Assembly (NCBI RefSeq): GCF_010389155.1
Contig: NC_057761.1
Span: 51,706,587-51,770,586, forward strand
Length of the DNA stretch: 64,000 bases
Origin: Erigeron canadensis
Lineage: Eukaryota; Streptophyta; Magnoliopsida; Asterales; Asteraceae
Direction of reading: 5' to 3'
The position numbers and the translations under genes are program-made. Positions 48,231-58,844 of this stretch are shown here, one piece after another; the stretch's first letter is position 1, and each line of letters opens with the position of its first letter. The notes beneath the pieces are model-generated. The model was not told where the DNA came from. It made no database searches and worked only from the letters and a program-made list of their open reading frames with translations.

Positions 48231-49339
48231 TAAAATGTAGTACTCTCCACCGTCGCCAATTGCCACTATCACTATCCATTGTCGCTACTATCACGCTGAC
48301 GCTATCATTATTGTCATTCGCCATTACATTGTGTAAGTATTCGTATAGTTTGTTTAATTAATCATAATATCAGCCGGCCTAAAGAGGCACCAAAGTTTGA
48401 CTAAGTCGTCATGACAACATATGTTATCCAGTTTTTCCTAATTGATGTATCATATTAGTAGTAATCATATCAGATGTAGAAATATTTATATTTAAATAAA
48501 TATGTGTCCTATTAGATGTAAACAATATCTTATGTTATTCCATTATGTTTTTTAATTATGAATAATAATCAAGCTAACAAATGTAACATGTTATTCATAG
48601 ACGTGGTCATCTACTTAATTTTATATCTATGAGGAATTGCTTACATCTTATATCTACAAATGTGCCCCGGCTTATTTGACTAAACTCAAGAAAACAAATA
48701 CGAGTAATACTGATTAGGTCATTAGGCAAATTAAGTGATATATATAACTACACGGGCTTTTTTAAATGTAGTAGTGTTCTTAATTTCTTATTATTGGGCT
48801 CATTGGTTGATTAGGAGTAGTTCACTACTCGTATTACGAGTAATTTATAGAAGAAAATTGGGATTAAATTAATCAAAATTAGGATTTATTTAGTTATTAC
48901 TTTATCCGCATGTTACTTGAAATTTTAAAGTAAAAGTTGATACTAATATGATTTTTGGAACGGGATGTTTCAAATCACTTCTAACTCACCATACAAAGGT
49001 AAATGAGACTCAAGATAGGATATATTGTCTTTACCGTATCGATATTATAAGATATTATAAGTTATATAATTAATAAATGATGAGAATGTATGAGGAATAT
49101 CATCCCAAGTACTCTTCCATCATAAAGGAATAAAAAACAATAATACTAAGAAAAACAAAACATGTAAGCCAAAATCAAGAGTATGATTAACATCACGTTC
49201 CTAATGATATATATATAGATATACTTATAATATAACATTATCATTTGTTAACATTGAAACTTAGGTAGCTTTTAAAAGTAATGCCACAGACCACAAGTGT
49301 ATGAACTATATATGGTGCAAAGGTTAATTTGCATCAAAC

Positions 49340-50560
49340 CTACAATTCGCTTACGCAATGTGTAACGCAATTTCGAACTTTTCTTGCATACCAAACACTT
49401 CTGCTGACTGTTGCGAAGTTGTTGAGTTTGTGGCTCAAGTCTCCATAGTAGAAATTTTCTGGTTCTAGATTCACGGATATCTTACTCAACATTGCCACTA
49501 ATTCTTCCCCTTTGTCAAGGATTCCCTTCTTTTGGAGGACTTTTGCGTCTTCATTTGATTGAACTAAACTTCTCATGAGAAATACATACGATGTTATGTA
49601 CTTAGTGGCATCATAACAACAATTCTCCATCGCGACAAGGTTTCTCAACGCAGCTTCCATGAGATCATGATACGCCAAAGCCGGGATTCTGAGTATGCCT
49701 TTGTTAAACTTTACTTCCAAGACACTCCTAGAGTTGCTTTTCCTGATTTCTGAACCTTTTTGAAGAAGCTGCGTCACGGTTGGAATGTTCATTTGGGAAT
49801 GTGGTTGTCCTGGTTGTAGTTGAAGAATGTGTATGTTGGGTATGAAAGATTGGTGAATTAAGTCGAGTAGATGGTGGATTTCTTGACCATATCTATCTCG
49901 TACGTTGTATATGTCCTCGGGAACCGTTTTCTTGAAGAAACGAAAGGCGAGTTCAACCAATGAGTATCCTCCACATTGTTTAGGAACAGGCAAAATGTTG
50001 AATAAATGTTGAAGAACAAAAAAGGGGATTTGGTTTTCCAGCAAAACCATGTCATGCCTCAATTGATGGAAGACTTGGTATGTTGAGAGAAACGGGTCCC
50101 CTCGTCGTCTAATACCTTTACAACATGACTTGTAAAACAGCTCAATGATAAAACAGCCGTCTATCAACAACATTTCAACAAACTCATCACTGTTCATTTG
50201 AATATCTTCTCCATAGCATTTGCGAGCTCGCTCTTCAAGCACTTTTAGCACCTCAACACATCTCCCCAAACGTGTTTCCACATTTGCCACACGCGAGAGA
50301 AGTGTGGTGAGATATTGCCATTTTCTCTGTTCCATGGCTTTCAACTTCTCTTTCCCGTGATGAAAAGGACCAATAGAGACCACTTGGGGAAAATATTTAT
50401 CTTCGTTTTCCTCATAGAATTTGTCTGAAACTCTGCATATACGTCTAACATCAGATGTATTCGCCATTTTCATCTTAATGGATGAAATAAGGCTCACATG
50501 CTCTTCTAATACAATCTCCTCTGAAGCGTGACTATGTGACTCATGAGGATCGAACTCCAT
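49340..50560 (-). CDS. DUF247 family protein (UPF0481-like)
   Basis: One exon, 406 residues from the ATG at 50560 (MEFDPHESHSHAS). The frame stays open a few codons further upstream through a poly-T tract, so a slightly earlier start is possible. DUF247 hallmarks: RICRVSDKFYEENEDKYFPQ, VVSIGPFHHGKEKLKAMEQ, RKWQYL, MLLIDGCFIIELFY, DMVLLENQIPFFVLQHLF, the middle block VTQLLQKGSEIRKS, GILRIPALAY, RNLVAMENCCYDATKYITSYV, and GDLSHKLNNF near the C-terminus. Most family members end with a hydrophobic membrane-anchor helix; here the frame stops at CVTHCVSEL without one. It may be a truncated or soluble variant, or a 3' exon was missed. The biochemical role of DUF247 is not established for this copy; in grasses some members act in self-incompatibility. 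Confidence 0.88.
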   Translation of the reverse strand: MEFDPHESHSHASEEIVLEEHVSLISSIKMKMANTSDVRRICRVSDKFYEENEDKYFPQVVSIGPFHHGKEKLKAMEQRKWQYLTTLLSRVANVETRLGRCVEVLKVLEERARKCYGEDIQMNSDEFVEMLLIDGCFIIELFYKSCCKGIRRRGDPFLSTYQVFHQLRHDMVLLENQIPFFVLQHLFNILPVPKQCGGYSLVELAFRFFKKTVPEDIYNVRDRYGQEIHHLLDLIHQSFIPNIHILQLQPGQPHSQMNIPTVTQLLQKGSEIRKSNSRSVLEVKFNKGILRIPALAYHDLMEAALRNLVAMENCCYDATKYITSYVFLMRSLVQSNEDAKVLQKKGILDKGEELVAMLSKISVNLEPENFYYGDLSHKLNNFATVSRSVWYARKVRNCVTHCVSEL

Positions 50561-50593
50561 CTTCGCGAGTATTCTAGAAAAAAAAAGACTCAT

Positions 50594-51606
50594 GTAATTC
50601 TAAACAAAAATTAGGATTATAACCGCTGCGACACAACAAGTTGCTTATTTGTGTATACATAAGTTCAATAAAAAATATAAGGAACTTTGTTCCATTGTTT
50701 TGCCCAGGCTTATCTAATGGACCTTGACCTTATTATGACTCGAGTTAGTTATATAGTGTATGTGATTAGTAATTAGATTGATGGTTCTAACAAGTAAATC
50801 CAACCTACTGTATAAGGCTAGAGTAAAGGATAAGACTAGAAACGAATATAAGATGACTTGCTAACGTGTACTCGTATTATATTCTTTGATAGAGCATCTT
50901 ATGTATACTTGCACCATAATCTAAATCATATAGTAAGTCTGTATATATAAGCTCTAGATTCTTGTTTCTTGTACTGTGTAACACCCTACTTTGATATATC
51001 AATAACTAAGTTTGAAGTTAAAGTATAGTTAAAAAGTACTCCGTATATTATTAGATAACATTCAAATCGAGGAAAGATTCGCCTCCAAGGTGGTCTAGTG
51101 GTTAACATCATGGGTTTTTTTCCAAAAGATCTCGTGTGCGAACCTACTAGGGACAATCTTGGGGCGACTAAGAAATAAATGGTTCAGAAAGCCACAGAAT
51201 ACTTCCATTATGCATGTTCATTTGAGTCGAAAAACTTACCCTTCCAGGATGGTTCAGAAAGCCACAGAATACTTCCATCATTACGTCATAATATCATGAT
51301 TAAGCTTTGTATTTTCTATAAATGGCGAGACTATCGGTCTTTAATACAGATTACAACTCACATAAAGATAAGACTCTGAGACGTTATTATAGGATCTTCA
51401 ATTTCTGATACAACTGCTGCCTATTTCTCTCTTTTGTCTACCATTTTATTATATGATGGAACACAGACTCATCTTCGCTCTTTTTTCACATACAGCATAA
51501 ATCGAAGCCAACATATGTGATCAAAATGTTACTAACCAAATGAACTTGCCAGCATTGACAGCTACTTCAATACTATGACCCTACATAACACAAGTTTCTA
51601 GTCAAA
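50594..51606. other. Spacer with a SINE-like repeat
   Basis: No gene. GTCTAGTGGTTAAC and GTGTGCGAACCTAC near 51090-51145 form a SINE-like head. A GGTTCAGAAAGCCACAGAAT repeat occurs at about 51181 and 51251. Confidence 0.45.
51085..51200 (+). mobile_element. tRNA-derived SINE-like head
   Basis: AAGGTGGTCTAGTGGTTAAC fits an A box and GTGTGCGAACCTAC a weak B box, some 45 bases apart. The body is short and the limits are uncertain. Confidence 0.4.
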
Positions 51607-52191
51607 TTACCGACCACCATTAGACTTCCGGCTATGCCGTTTTCTCTTCCCCCTTTCATCTTCCGATTCAAAATCAGACGACTCTGAAGAACTAGACCTA
51701 TGCTTTCGTTTCTTGTGTTTTCTTTTATGACTCCTTGAATCATCTGATTCAGAATCTGATGACTCTGAAGAAGAACTAGACCTATGCTTTCTTCTCTTGT
51801 GTTTTCTTTTACTACTCTTATCTTTTTTCTTCTTCTTCAAACCCTTTTCACCTTTTTCTTTCTTCAAGTCTGCATCCAAATCACGTGAATACAGTGACCC
51901 AGCTTCAACTTTAGGGGTTTCTGGTACGGGCTTTTGACACTCGTATGTCCAGTGACCTGGTTGTCGACACTTCTGACATCTTTTCTGGTTCAATGTCGCT
52001 TGCTTTTCAGTACTTTTCAGGTACATTTGTGTCTTTGCTTCTTTCTTTTCTTGCCATCTACTTGGCCCTTCTTCCTTTTGCCCGTATGCATTTACATTTC
52101 GTGTTGCATTTGCTGTAGCACGTTCAGCTTGGACACGACTAAGCCCTTTAGTAGCTGCTGATAAGGCAGCAGCCTTCATCTTTTCCGACAT
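51607..52191 (-). CDS. CCHC zinc-knuckle protein with basic RS-like tail (ZCCHC10-like)
   Basis: A 194-residue frame from the ATG at 52191 (MSEKMKAAALSAATKGLSR). Visible parts: an N-terminal helix-forming stretch VQAERATANATRNVNAYGQK, GPSRWQEKKEAKTQMYL, one zinc knuckle (CQKCRQPGHWTYEC, C-x2-C-x4-H-x4-C, about residues 70-83), then a lysine-rich segment and a low-complexity tail of repeated KRKHK and RSSSSESSDSES units. This layout is like ZCCHC10-type nuclear proteins thought to take part in RNA processing. The frame continues upstream with REFQLLLELVVGSILQATGT after an AG near 52255, which probably belongs to an earlier exon, so the true start may lie upstream. Function is inferred from the knuckle and tail only. 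Confidence 0.75.
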   Translation of the reverse strand: MSEKMKAAALSAATKGLSRVQAERATANATRNVNAYGQKEEGPSRWQEKKEAKTQMYLKSTEKQATLNQKRCQKCRQPGHWTYECQKPVPETPKVEAGSLYSRDLDADLKKEKGEKGLKKKKKDKSSKRKHKRRKHRSSSSSESSDSESDDSRSHKRKHKKRKHRSSSSESSDFESEDERGKRKRHSRKSNGGR

Positions 52192-53619
52192 GGTCCCTGT
52201 TGCTTGCAAGATAGAACCGACCACGAGTTCTAGAAGTAATTGGAATTCCCTGAATACAAAGAATAATAAAAGATCAATCACAGAAAGACTACATGTCCCA
52301 TGACATTCCATTTTAGCCTGAAAATTAGCATGGATTCATCACGATCAATCACTGTTCGAGACATTGTATACAATGTTTACACCATATACCCCAATCTTAC
52401 ACCAAGGAAATCAAACTTGAGTAATAGGCGTCAAACGAATTACTAACCAAAATCTGAGCCATTAGATACTATTATTACATCTCTCTTGTGATTGAGACAA
52501 AAAACTTTGTGATGGTTCAGAATTCTATAGCTACATAAATTTTTGAAGTTGTAACTAATTTTAGGAGTCCTCCGTCATATGAAATAAAAACATTTGACTC
52601 CATAAGTAGGTTCATGGAAGTGTGTTGTCATTGACCATGTCTTTAATGTCCATTACCAAACTTATAAGCATTATTTAAAATGGCCTCTAATAATGACCAT
52701 GGAGAATAACCAACTCTTTCATGGATAACTATCAATAAAAGGAATAAAACAATCTTAGACCTGGCAATCCAAACCCGTAACGAAACAAACGGGTAAATTT
52801 GGGTAAACTTTATTGGTTGTTGGGTTGATTTGGGCATCAGGAAAGAAAAGGAAACGGGTTTCAAATACACCCCTTGAAATTCCGATATGTGATTTGCGGG
52901 TCGAGCGGGTCAAGACTACAAACCCAAACGGTTATGCATATACATAATACAGAACATCAGAATATCACCACCTCACAGGAGCCCTATCGCCGGCTGCTAT
53001 CCAATTGCCGGTCATTACCCCGTCGTCTTGTTTACCCCATGGTTGTCAGAGAACAATATTCAACGTTTTTGGGTTTCATAGGCATCGTTGAACACTTAAA
53101 CTGCATGAGAATTTTGACAATGTATATATATAATTTATATATATATAATATATATTATATGTATATGTTGGAGATGGTGAAAAGAAACCAAGTATGTATC
53201 TATGTTTATGGGAGATGGTGAAGTAATGTAGAAAGAAGATACACACAAATATGTATGTCTTTTTAAATTAATTTCTATTTCTATTTATATATGCTTTATT
53301 TTATATATTATGAAAAGTCGGTGAAGTGTGGCAAATAAAAGGTATACGTGTACAATGTATACGTGTAGTTGTCTTACAGTAACTTTAAATGCTTTTACTT
53401 GTTACATAAAATATGGTAGTTTTGTTTAGAAAAATAGTTCAATACAATTTAATTATCATTTACATTGGATTGTGTGGTTTTGGAAAAAAAAAGCAGGTTG
53501 ATCCGCACCCAACCCGCTTAGACCCGCACCCGTTTGACCCGCTTAGACTCGCACCCGTCTTGACCCGTTACCCAAACCCGCCCGACCCGCCCATTCTGCC
53601 AGGTATTTACAATCTTCAT
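52192..53619. other. Upstream region of the zinc-knuckle gene with a hAT-like repeat
   Basis: May hold 5' exon(s) of the zinc-knuckle gene. From about 52759 to 53604 the sequence starts ACCTGGCAATCC and ends TTCTGCCAGGT, with AAACGGGT and ACCCGCAC repeats near the ends, like a non-autonomous hAT element. No clear target duplication was found. A (TA)n tract lies near 53122-53160. Confidence 0.45.
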
Positions 53620-53815
53620 AGAGAAGCATAGAGTTACTACTTTTATTGCCACAAAAGGTCTCAGGTTCGAACTCCCTAAGGAAACAATTTGACAATTTGT
53701 AGAGGTTAGAGAAGGGATTTAGAAACAGTCACAGGGATACCCCGGGTTAGGTCATGTAATTGCATGTACATCCGAGTCAAAGACTCGCCTCCTCGGGTAC
53801 CTAAACATGGAAAGC
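53620..53815 (+). mobile_element. SINE-like repeat
   Basis: A B-box-like AGGTTCGAACTCCC at about 53662 follows a weak A-box region. The body has GGGATACCCCGGGTTAGGTC and ACTCGCCTCCTCGGGTACC. Limits and target duplication not resolved. Confidence 0.42.
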
Positions 53816-56800
53816 CAACTTCATTTGCCCGTTTAACTAGGTCGGTCAAGTTGGATTCTCTTAAGAATCTCACCAAATACTCAATTGCACAGCTTTACTA
53901 CCTACTCCTTACTCCTAATTCATGAAAATACTAAGGGATTTAAAAAATTCCGCAAGCAAACAGCTATAAACAGCGCTAGCTAGTGAGCTACTGCCGCTTC
54001 TGGTGAAACAATAGCCTAAAGATCCAAGAACCAAACAATGCCTTTTATATCAAAATGATCAGTAATCAGTTCATGCATTTATTTTTAACAGAAAATATAA
54101 TTACTAAGTAATTTACGTAGTAGTTAAATACTTAAATTATAGGGTTCCAGTTAAATGTATGGATTAAGTAATAACACTAATCCATACATTTAACTGGAAT
54201 CCTATAATTATACTAGATATGCAAAAGATTATATACTAGAATCGTGATAGAACAAGGTGAAAAATATATATTTCTAAAATTCATGTATTTATCAAGGACC
54301 TGGCAAAAATCACACCATAAATCAGATTATTACACATAAGAACCTTAATAAAGTCAACCAACTCACTGAAACATACCATAGAAGAATTAAAATGTCCACT
54401 AAACTTGTCAATTAGTTGCTAGCTTACAGACAAAACATAAACGTAAAAATCACAGGTACATGTCGGCGAGGCGGCGTATCCCCAAATTATATTGGGTTCT
54501 ATTGAATCTCTACAAACTTCTAGTCATCAACACATAAACAATTAGCCTCTAGTTTGGTGTTAGCGTGCATGATTTCACTATATAGTCCCTGACTCGATAA
54601 ATAATTCACTTATCTACTGTCACAAGGGAATTAACATCACAGATCTATGGTAACTTGGTAAGCGGTTATAGGCACACATGCCCTCGATCATCAACTCTCT
54701 ACGTAGGATCACTAGCATTTAGCTCTTTACGGATATTGTGCATGGATTGGGGTTTTGAGAAGCACATCATCAATTAAATGTCCACTCCTAGACGGCTAAC
54801 CAACGATAGTTAACCACTAATGTGACTCTTATTTGAATAGTACATGCGCATGATAAAATATCAACATTTAGACCATTTGTGACATTAATCACAACTACAC
54901 TGATCAAGATATAGAGTATCATCCTTAATAAGTAAGAACTGGCATGGATCCATCAAATCCTAGATAGACAAAAATGTTTGACTTGACACGATATTTTATA
55001 TTCAGGGATCCTCTTCATAGTATGATAATCGTAAAAGCAACTACCTAAATTTTGTGCCGAAATCCTGTGCACATGTTTCCCAACGTTTATAATCATAGTA
55101 TTGCCCCACTCAAAAAAGAGAACCCATGTTTACTTTGCTCTTATGACCAGGCAGTTTGTCACATTGATCAATATTATGATGATCGATTTATCATGTGTTC
55201 ACGCTTAAGAGGACCCTACCATGATTCCATATGGTTACCTTCATACCTTATTCCATCAAAGGTATGTGTTTCACCCCTTGCTCATATCATCGCCAAAGTG
55301 GCTACATTCATCTCCTAGCTCAGTCTTAACAGAAGATACTGGCATGTTTCAGGATAACCAATATTGACCCTACAAAGCTAAAAGACCTTGCTCTAGAGAT
55401 GTTTTAAAAGGGGCATGTTGAAAGCGTAACAACCAACAAGTTAGAGGAATGTAGGTCGCAAATCTAGACGTTACTGACACACTTGGAGTAGTTATCCGGG
55501 AGTTCAAACCTCAAAAAAATAAACCCTAACACCCCGGCCCAAATGCAATATACCATTATATATGTAACTTAAACAGCCGGTGAGTAGAGGCATGACTCGG
55601 GCCTAGAATTAGTTAACCGAAAACACTTAAGCACGCCTAACATAATCTCGTGCCGGATAATTCATATTCTCTTTCAGGACTTTCATCAAACACCTTAAGA
55701 GCACTCAATCTTTACTAAAATAAGTTTTCTTTTTCTGTAAGCATACATACAATTAACTAACACGAAACATTTGATCCATTTACATTTAACATGAACCCAA
55801 ACTTTTAGCTTCAATAATTTTCCAGATTCAATAATAGATATAATAATGATAATAACATATAACAAGAAACACCATATAATCAACTGGAATATTACTATTA
55901 GTAAGAAAGAAATTTACAGAAAAGAAAACTAGTAACTTACCGCAGAACGAATTTACGGTGCAGGGATGTCGTTGGAGTCTGATAGTCGACAGGAGTTGAC
56001 GAGGTAAATACACCTAGATCGGTGCCGCGGGTGTCTAGTCGGTTTTATACACCTAGATACGGGTGGGTTTCACCGACTATTTCTTATGTTTCACAGTTTT
56101 AGATCACTAGATCTGTTTGATGCGATTTTTAATTAAATCTAAAAAACCAAACCAATTATTTGGATTTTTAAATTATCAAACCATTTGTGTTTATAAATTA
56201 TAAAAGTTTGGCTTTTTGGTTAACGGAAAGGAATATGAGGTTGATAGGTATTTAAGTCGGGTGAAAAACCGTTTAATTATCTTTTTTTTTAAACCAAGTA
56301 TAGTTTTTCACCCAAATTGAATACATAACAGCCTTATCACTTTTTTCATTTGGTTAATTGGGTTGGTTTTTTGGTTTACAATTGTTTTTTATTTCATATC
56401 GACGAGACTTGTTTTTCTTAGAAATCATGTCGCAACCAAAACTTTTTGCATTGTATCAAAAAGTCCTACTAAAGGATCGTTTAAATACAAATTAATCTAA
56501 AAGACATAAGTAATATGACTTCATATCCGTATTAATGCTAAAATAATCAAAGTTTACTTTCATAATTAATATCAAAATTTAAATTTTCGATTAAAATTTT
56601 ATCGTCCTTGAAGATATACTTGTATATTAAACGCTAATGTCCATCTTTATTGGGTAATTATAATATAGTTTAATTTGGTTTTTTTGGTTTGATTTTTTAT
56701 ATGCACCCCATAGACCAAATCACTAATGTGGTTTTTTCATATGCATGAATCATGGAATTCGTTTCTTCCTTTTTGTGTGTGTTTGGAGGTGTTTTGGTTT

Positions 56801-57457
56801 TTTTTTTTGGGGGGTTTTATGGTTTTTGGTTTGGTTTTTTTCACCCCAAAACTTTCACGTTTCAACTAACAATTATCTTAAAAACTAAAATACGATGTTA
56901 TTGATTTTATGTTTCACAGTTTAAAGATTTATAAGGATATGTTGTAATAGCTTTAAATGACGCATAAGGATGTCATTAACATTAGAGATAGTCTTAGTAA
57001 TCTATTTTAAACTTTATTCTTCATTTTTAAATTGTTTTTAATTTCAATTAAATTCTAAAACAATACATAGAAATAAATTAGTAAAATTTCTAAGTGTTTT
57101 ACACTTTTGTGACCTAAAGTGACTAATAATTTTCAAATTCGTTCACATATATATAGTACTTTATTATTGTTATCAAACTTTTAAAATCATTATGATATAT
57201 GATTGTTAACTTTTAATTTTTTGTGCAAATATGATTACTTAAACATCCAAATTTCATAACGATATATAATAAACTTTGAAAGTTCACAACTCCAAAACAG
57301 CTATCGGAGTAGCAACAGCTTGAAGTTTGCATGCCCAAGATCTGCTAAGCAATAACTAAAAGTTTAATCATAGTAATAAAAATACGATATGTATATGTGA
57401 CTAAATTTTGAAATTTCGTTGAACAATAGGTATATAGTTGGATGCCTTGTCGTTTAC
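53816..57457. other. Gene-poor intergenic region
   Basis: No gene supported on either strand. A near-perfect 31-bp inverted repeat lies at 54136-54208. Around 56280-56830 there are G/T-rich runs. Short frames near 55052-55318 (+) and 55695-56013 (-) have no recognisable domain. Confidence 0.5.
54136..54208. repeat. 31-bp inverted repeat (hairpin) with 11-base loop
   Basis: The arms 54136-54166 and 54178-54208 are reverse complements with one mismatch; the left arm contains TTCCAGTTAAATGTATGGAT and the right arm ATCCATACATTTAACTGGAA. The loop is AGTAATAACAC. It could be a foldback repeat or an RNA hairpin. Confidence 0.9.
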
Positions 57458-58008
57458 TAGTGTCGGCTCAAGCTTTTTGGGGCCTTAAGTGAGATCGAAT
57501 TTGAGGGCTTAGTTAATTAACATACAATCATTATTAATATCAAATAGCTTACAACAAAAGCAAAATACACCATCTAACACTTTAAGACAAGCAAGAATAC
57601 AATAACAGAAGAGACAGTTAAGAGATTACAGAAGATGAGTGGAAAAAAAGAGATTAAAAATGCAAAATATAAGGAATTGAAAATGAGGGATAAACAACAT
57701 ATCTTCTATAGATTTGAATGCCATGTGAATATGTGATTATGAGCCGTATGGAATCTTTGAATTTGTAGGTGATTGGAACGTACTTAGATTTCCAAGAGAC
57801 AAATGTGATAGACGGTTGAAAAACTTCACAAGAATAAGGAACGGTGTTTTGTTATATTTATTACAGAAACCCTAAATATAAACTATTAAACCATAAATAA
57901 AAATTAGTATACTCCTGGCCTGATGTATATATTATAATTTTGGGGGCCTTAATAGTTAGTGGGCCTTAGGCTTGTGCCTAACCCAATACAGCTATTGGGC
58001 CAGCCCTG
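57458..58008. mobile_element. hAT-type non-autonomous element
   Basis: A 551-bp insertion between CGTTTAC copies at 57451-57457 and 58009-58015. The right end, read inward, is CAGGGCTGGCCCAA, a common plant hAT terminus; the left end TAGTGTCGGCTCAA matches 9 of 14. GGGGCCTTA motifs lie near both ends. No transposase. Confidence 0.7.
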
Positions 58009-58015
58009 CGTTTAC

Positions 58016-58844
58016 CTCTGTTAGACGCTTTAAGGCAATGTCGGGGCGATGTCACGTAGTATGTTACATAACACATGTCCCAAAAATGGGCGTTCTGGAC
58101 CAAATGTTGGCTAACATTGGCACAGCCCTGCCCTGGGCCAATTTTGGAAGCCAAATTCTATGAAGAACATGTGAAAATTGTGTGGATTTGGTGGGATTAT
58201 GTATGTGATGTGCGTATTGTCGGTTCAAATAAAATAAAATATATGAGAATGAAAACAGAAGCAGCTAGTAATCATTGATAGGGGATGTGTTCTGGATGTC
58301 ATCTGAAAGGAAGAAATGATGCAACGATGATAATTTAAGAGTATGGTGGCATTGTTTTGTTGTTTGAAGCCTAATAGCGTATCATGTGTTGTGGACTGCC
58401 AACCCAAACATTACAAGACCATGGGACCTCCTTTTTTTGGCCTAATAAGTTCCTAGATACACTGCAAGGGCCCCTCCATCTTCTTCCCCCTAGGCTCACC
58501 AATGGACTGGTGGCATACACACACACCACTACCACCACCATCAAATGCCACAAATCTTCAAAACTGCCTTACAAACCATTACCAACAATGGTCTACCTTC
58601 TTCTAAAGTGCGTCCATGGACACATGTTAGATCCGAATGAGCACACAATCATAGACAAATGAACAAGGAATATCATCACACAAATTTAAAAGACAGGCCA
58701 ACACAGAACAACAAAGAAACATGGAGATCTCCACTGAACAATTATGCAGAAATGTTATACAGTACATTTCATTTTGCACAAAATATGACTACACAGTATG
58801 GAGCTCCATATGAAACAAGACAAAAGACGCTTACATGAAGAACC
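58016..58844. other. Intergenic region downstream of the OEP16-2-like gene
   Basis: Holds the 3' UTR of the OEP16-like gene. CAC/ACC-rich sequence at about 58518-58545 is a microsatellite-like run. No further gene supported. Confidence 0.5.

Larger units (their letters stand above)
45735..49339. other. Repeat-rich intergenic region
   Basis: No gene supported. It contains the pyrimidine-rich block (46040-46740), a SINE-like element (47125-47405), a GGCGG-rich repeat resembling that at 14070-14340 (about 47745-48055) and a tandem duplication (48063-48230). Confidence 0.5.

Noticed and set aside
51085..51160. Possible tRNA gene
   Set aside because: Boxes are degenerate and too far apart and no cloverleaf arms pair; a SINE head fits better.
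58384..58662. Plus-strand 92-residue frame
   Set aside because: No domain, contains a threonine run from a CAC/ACC microsatellite, and lies in the 3' flank of the OEP16-like gene.
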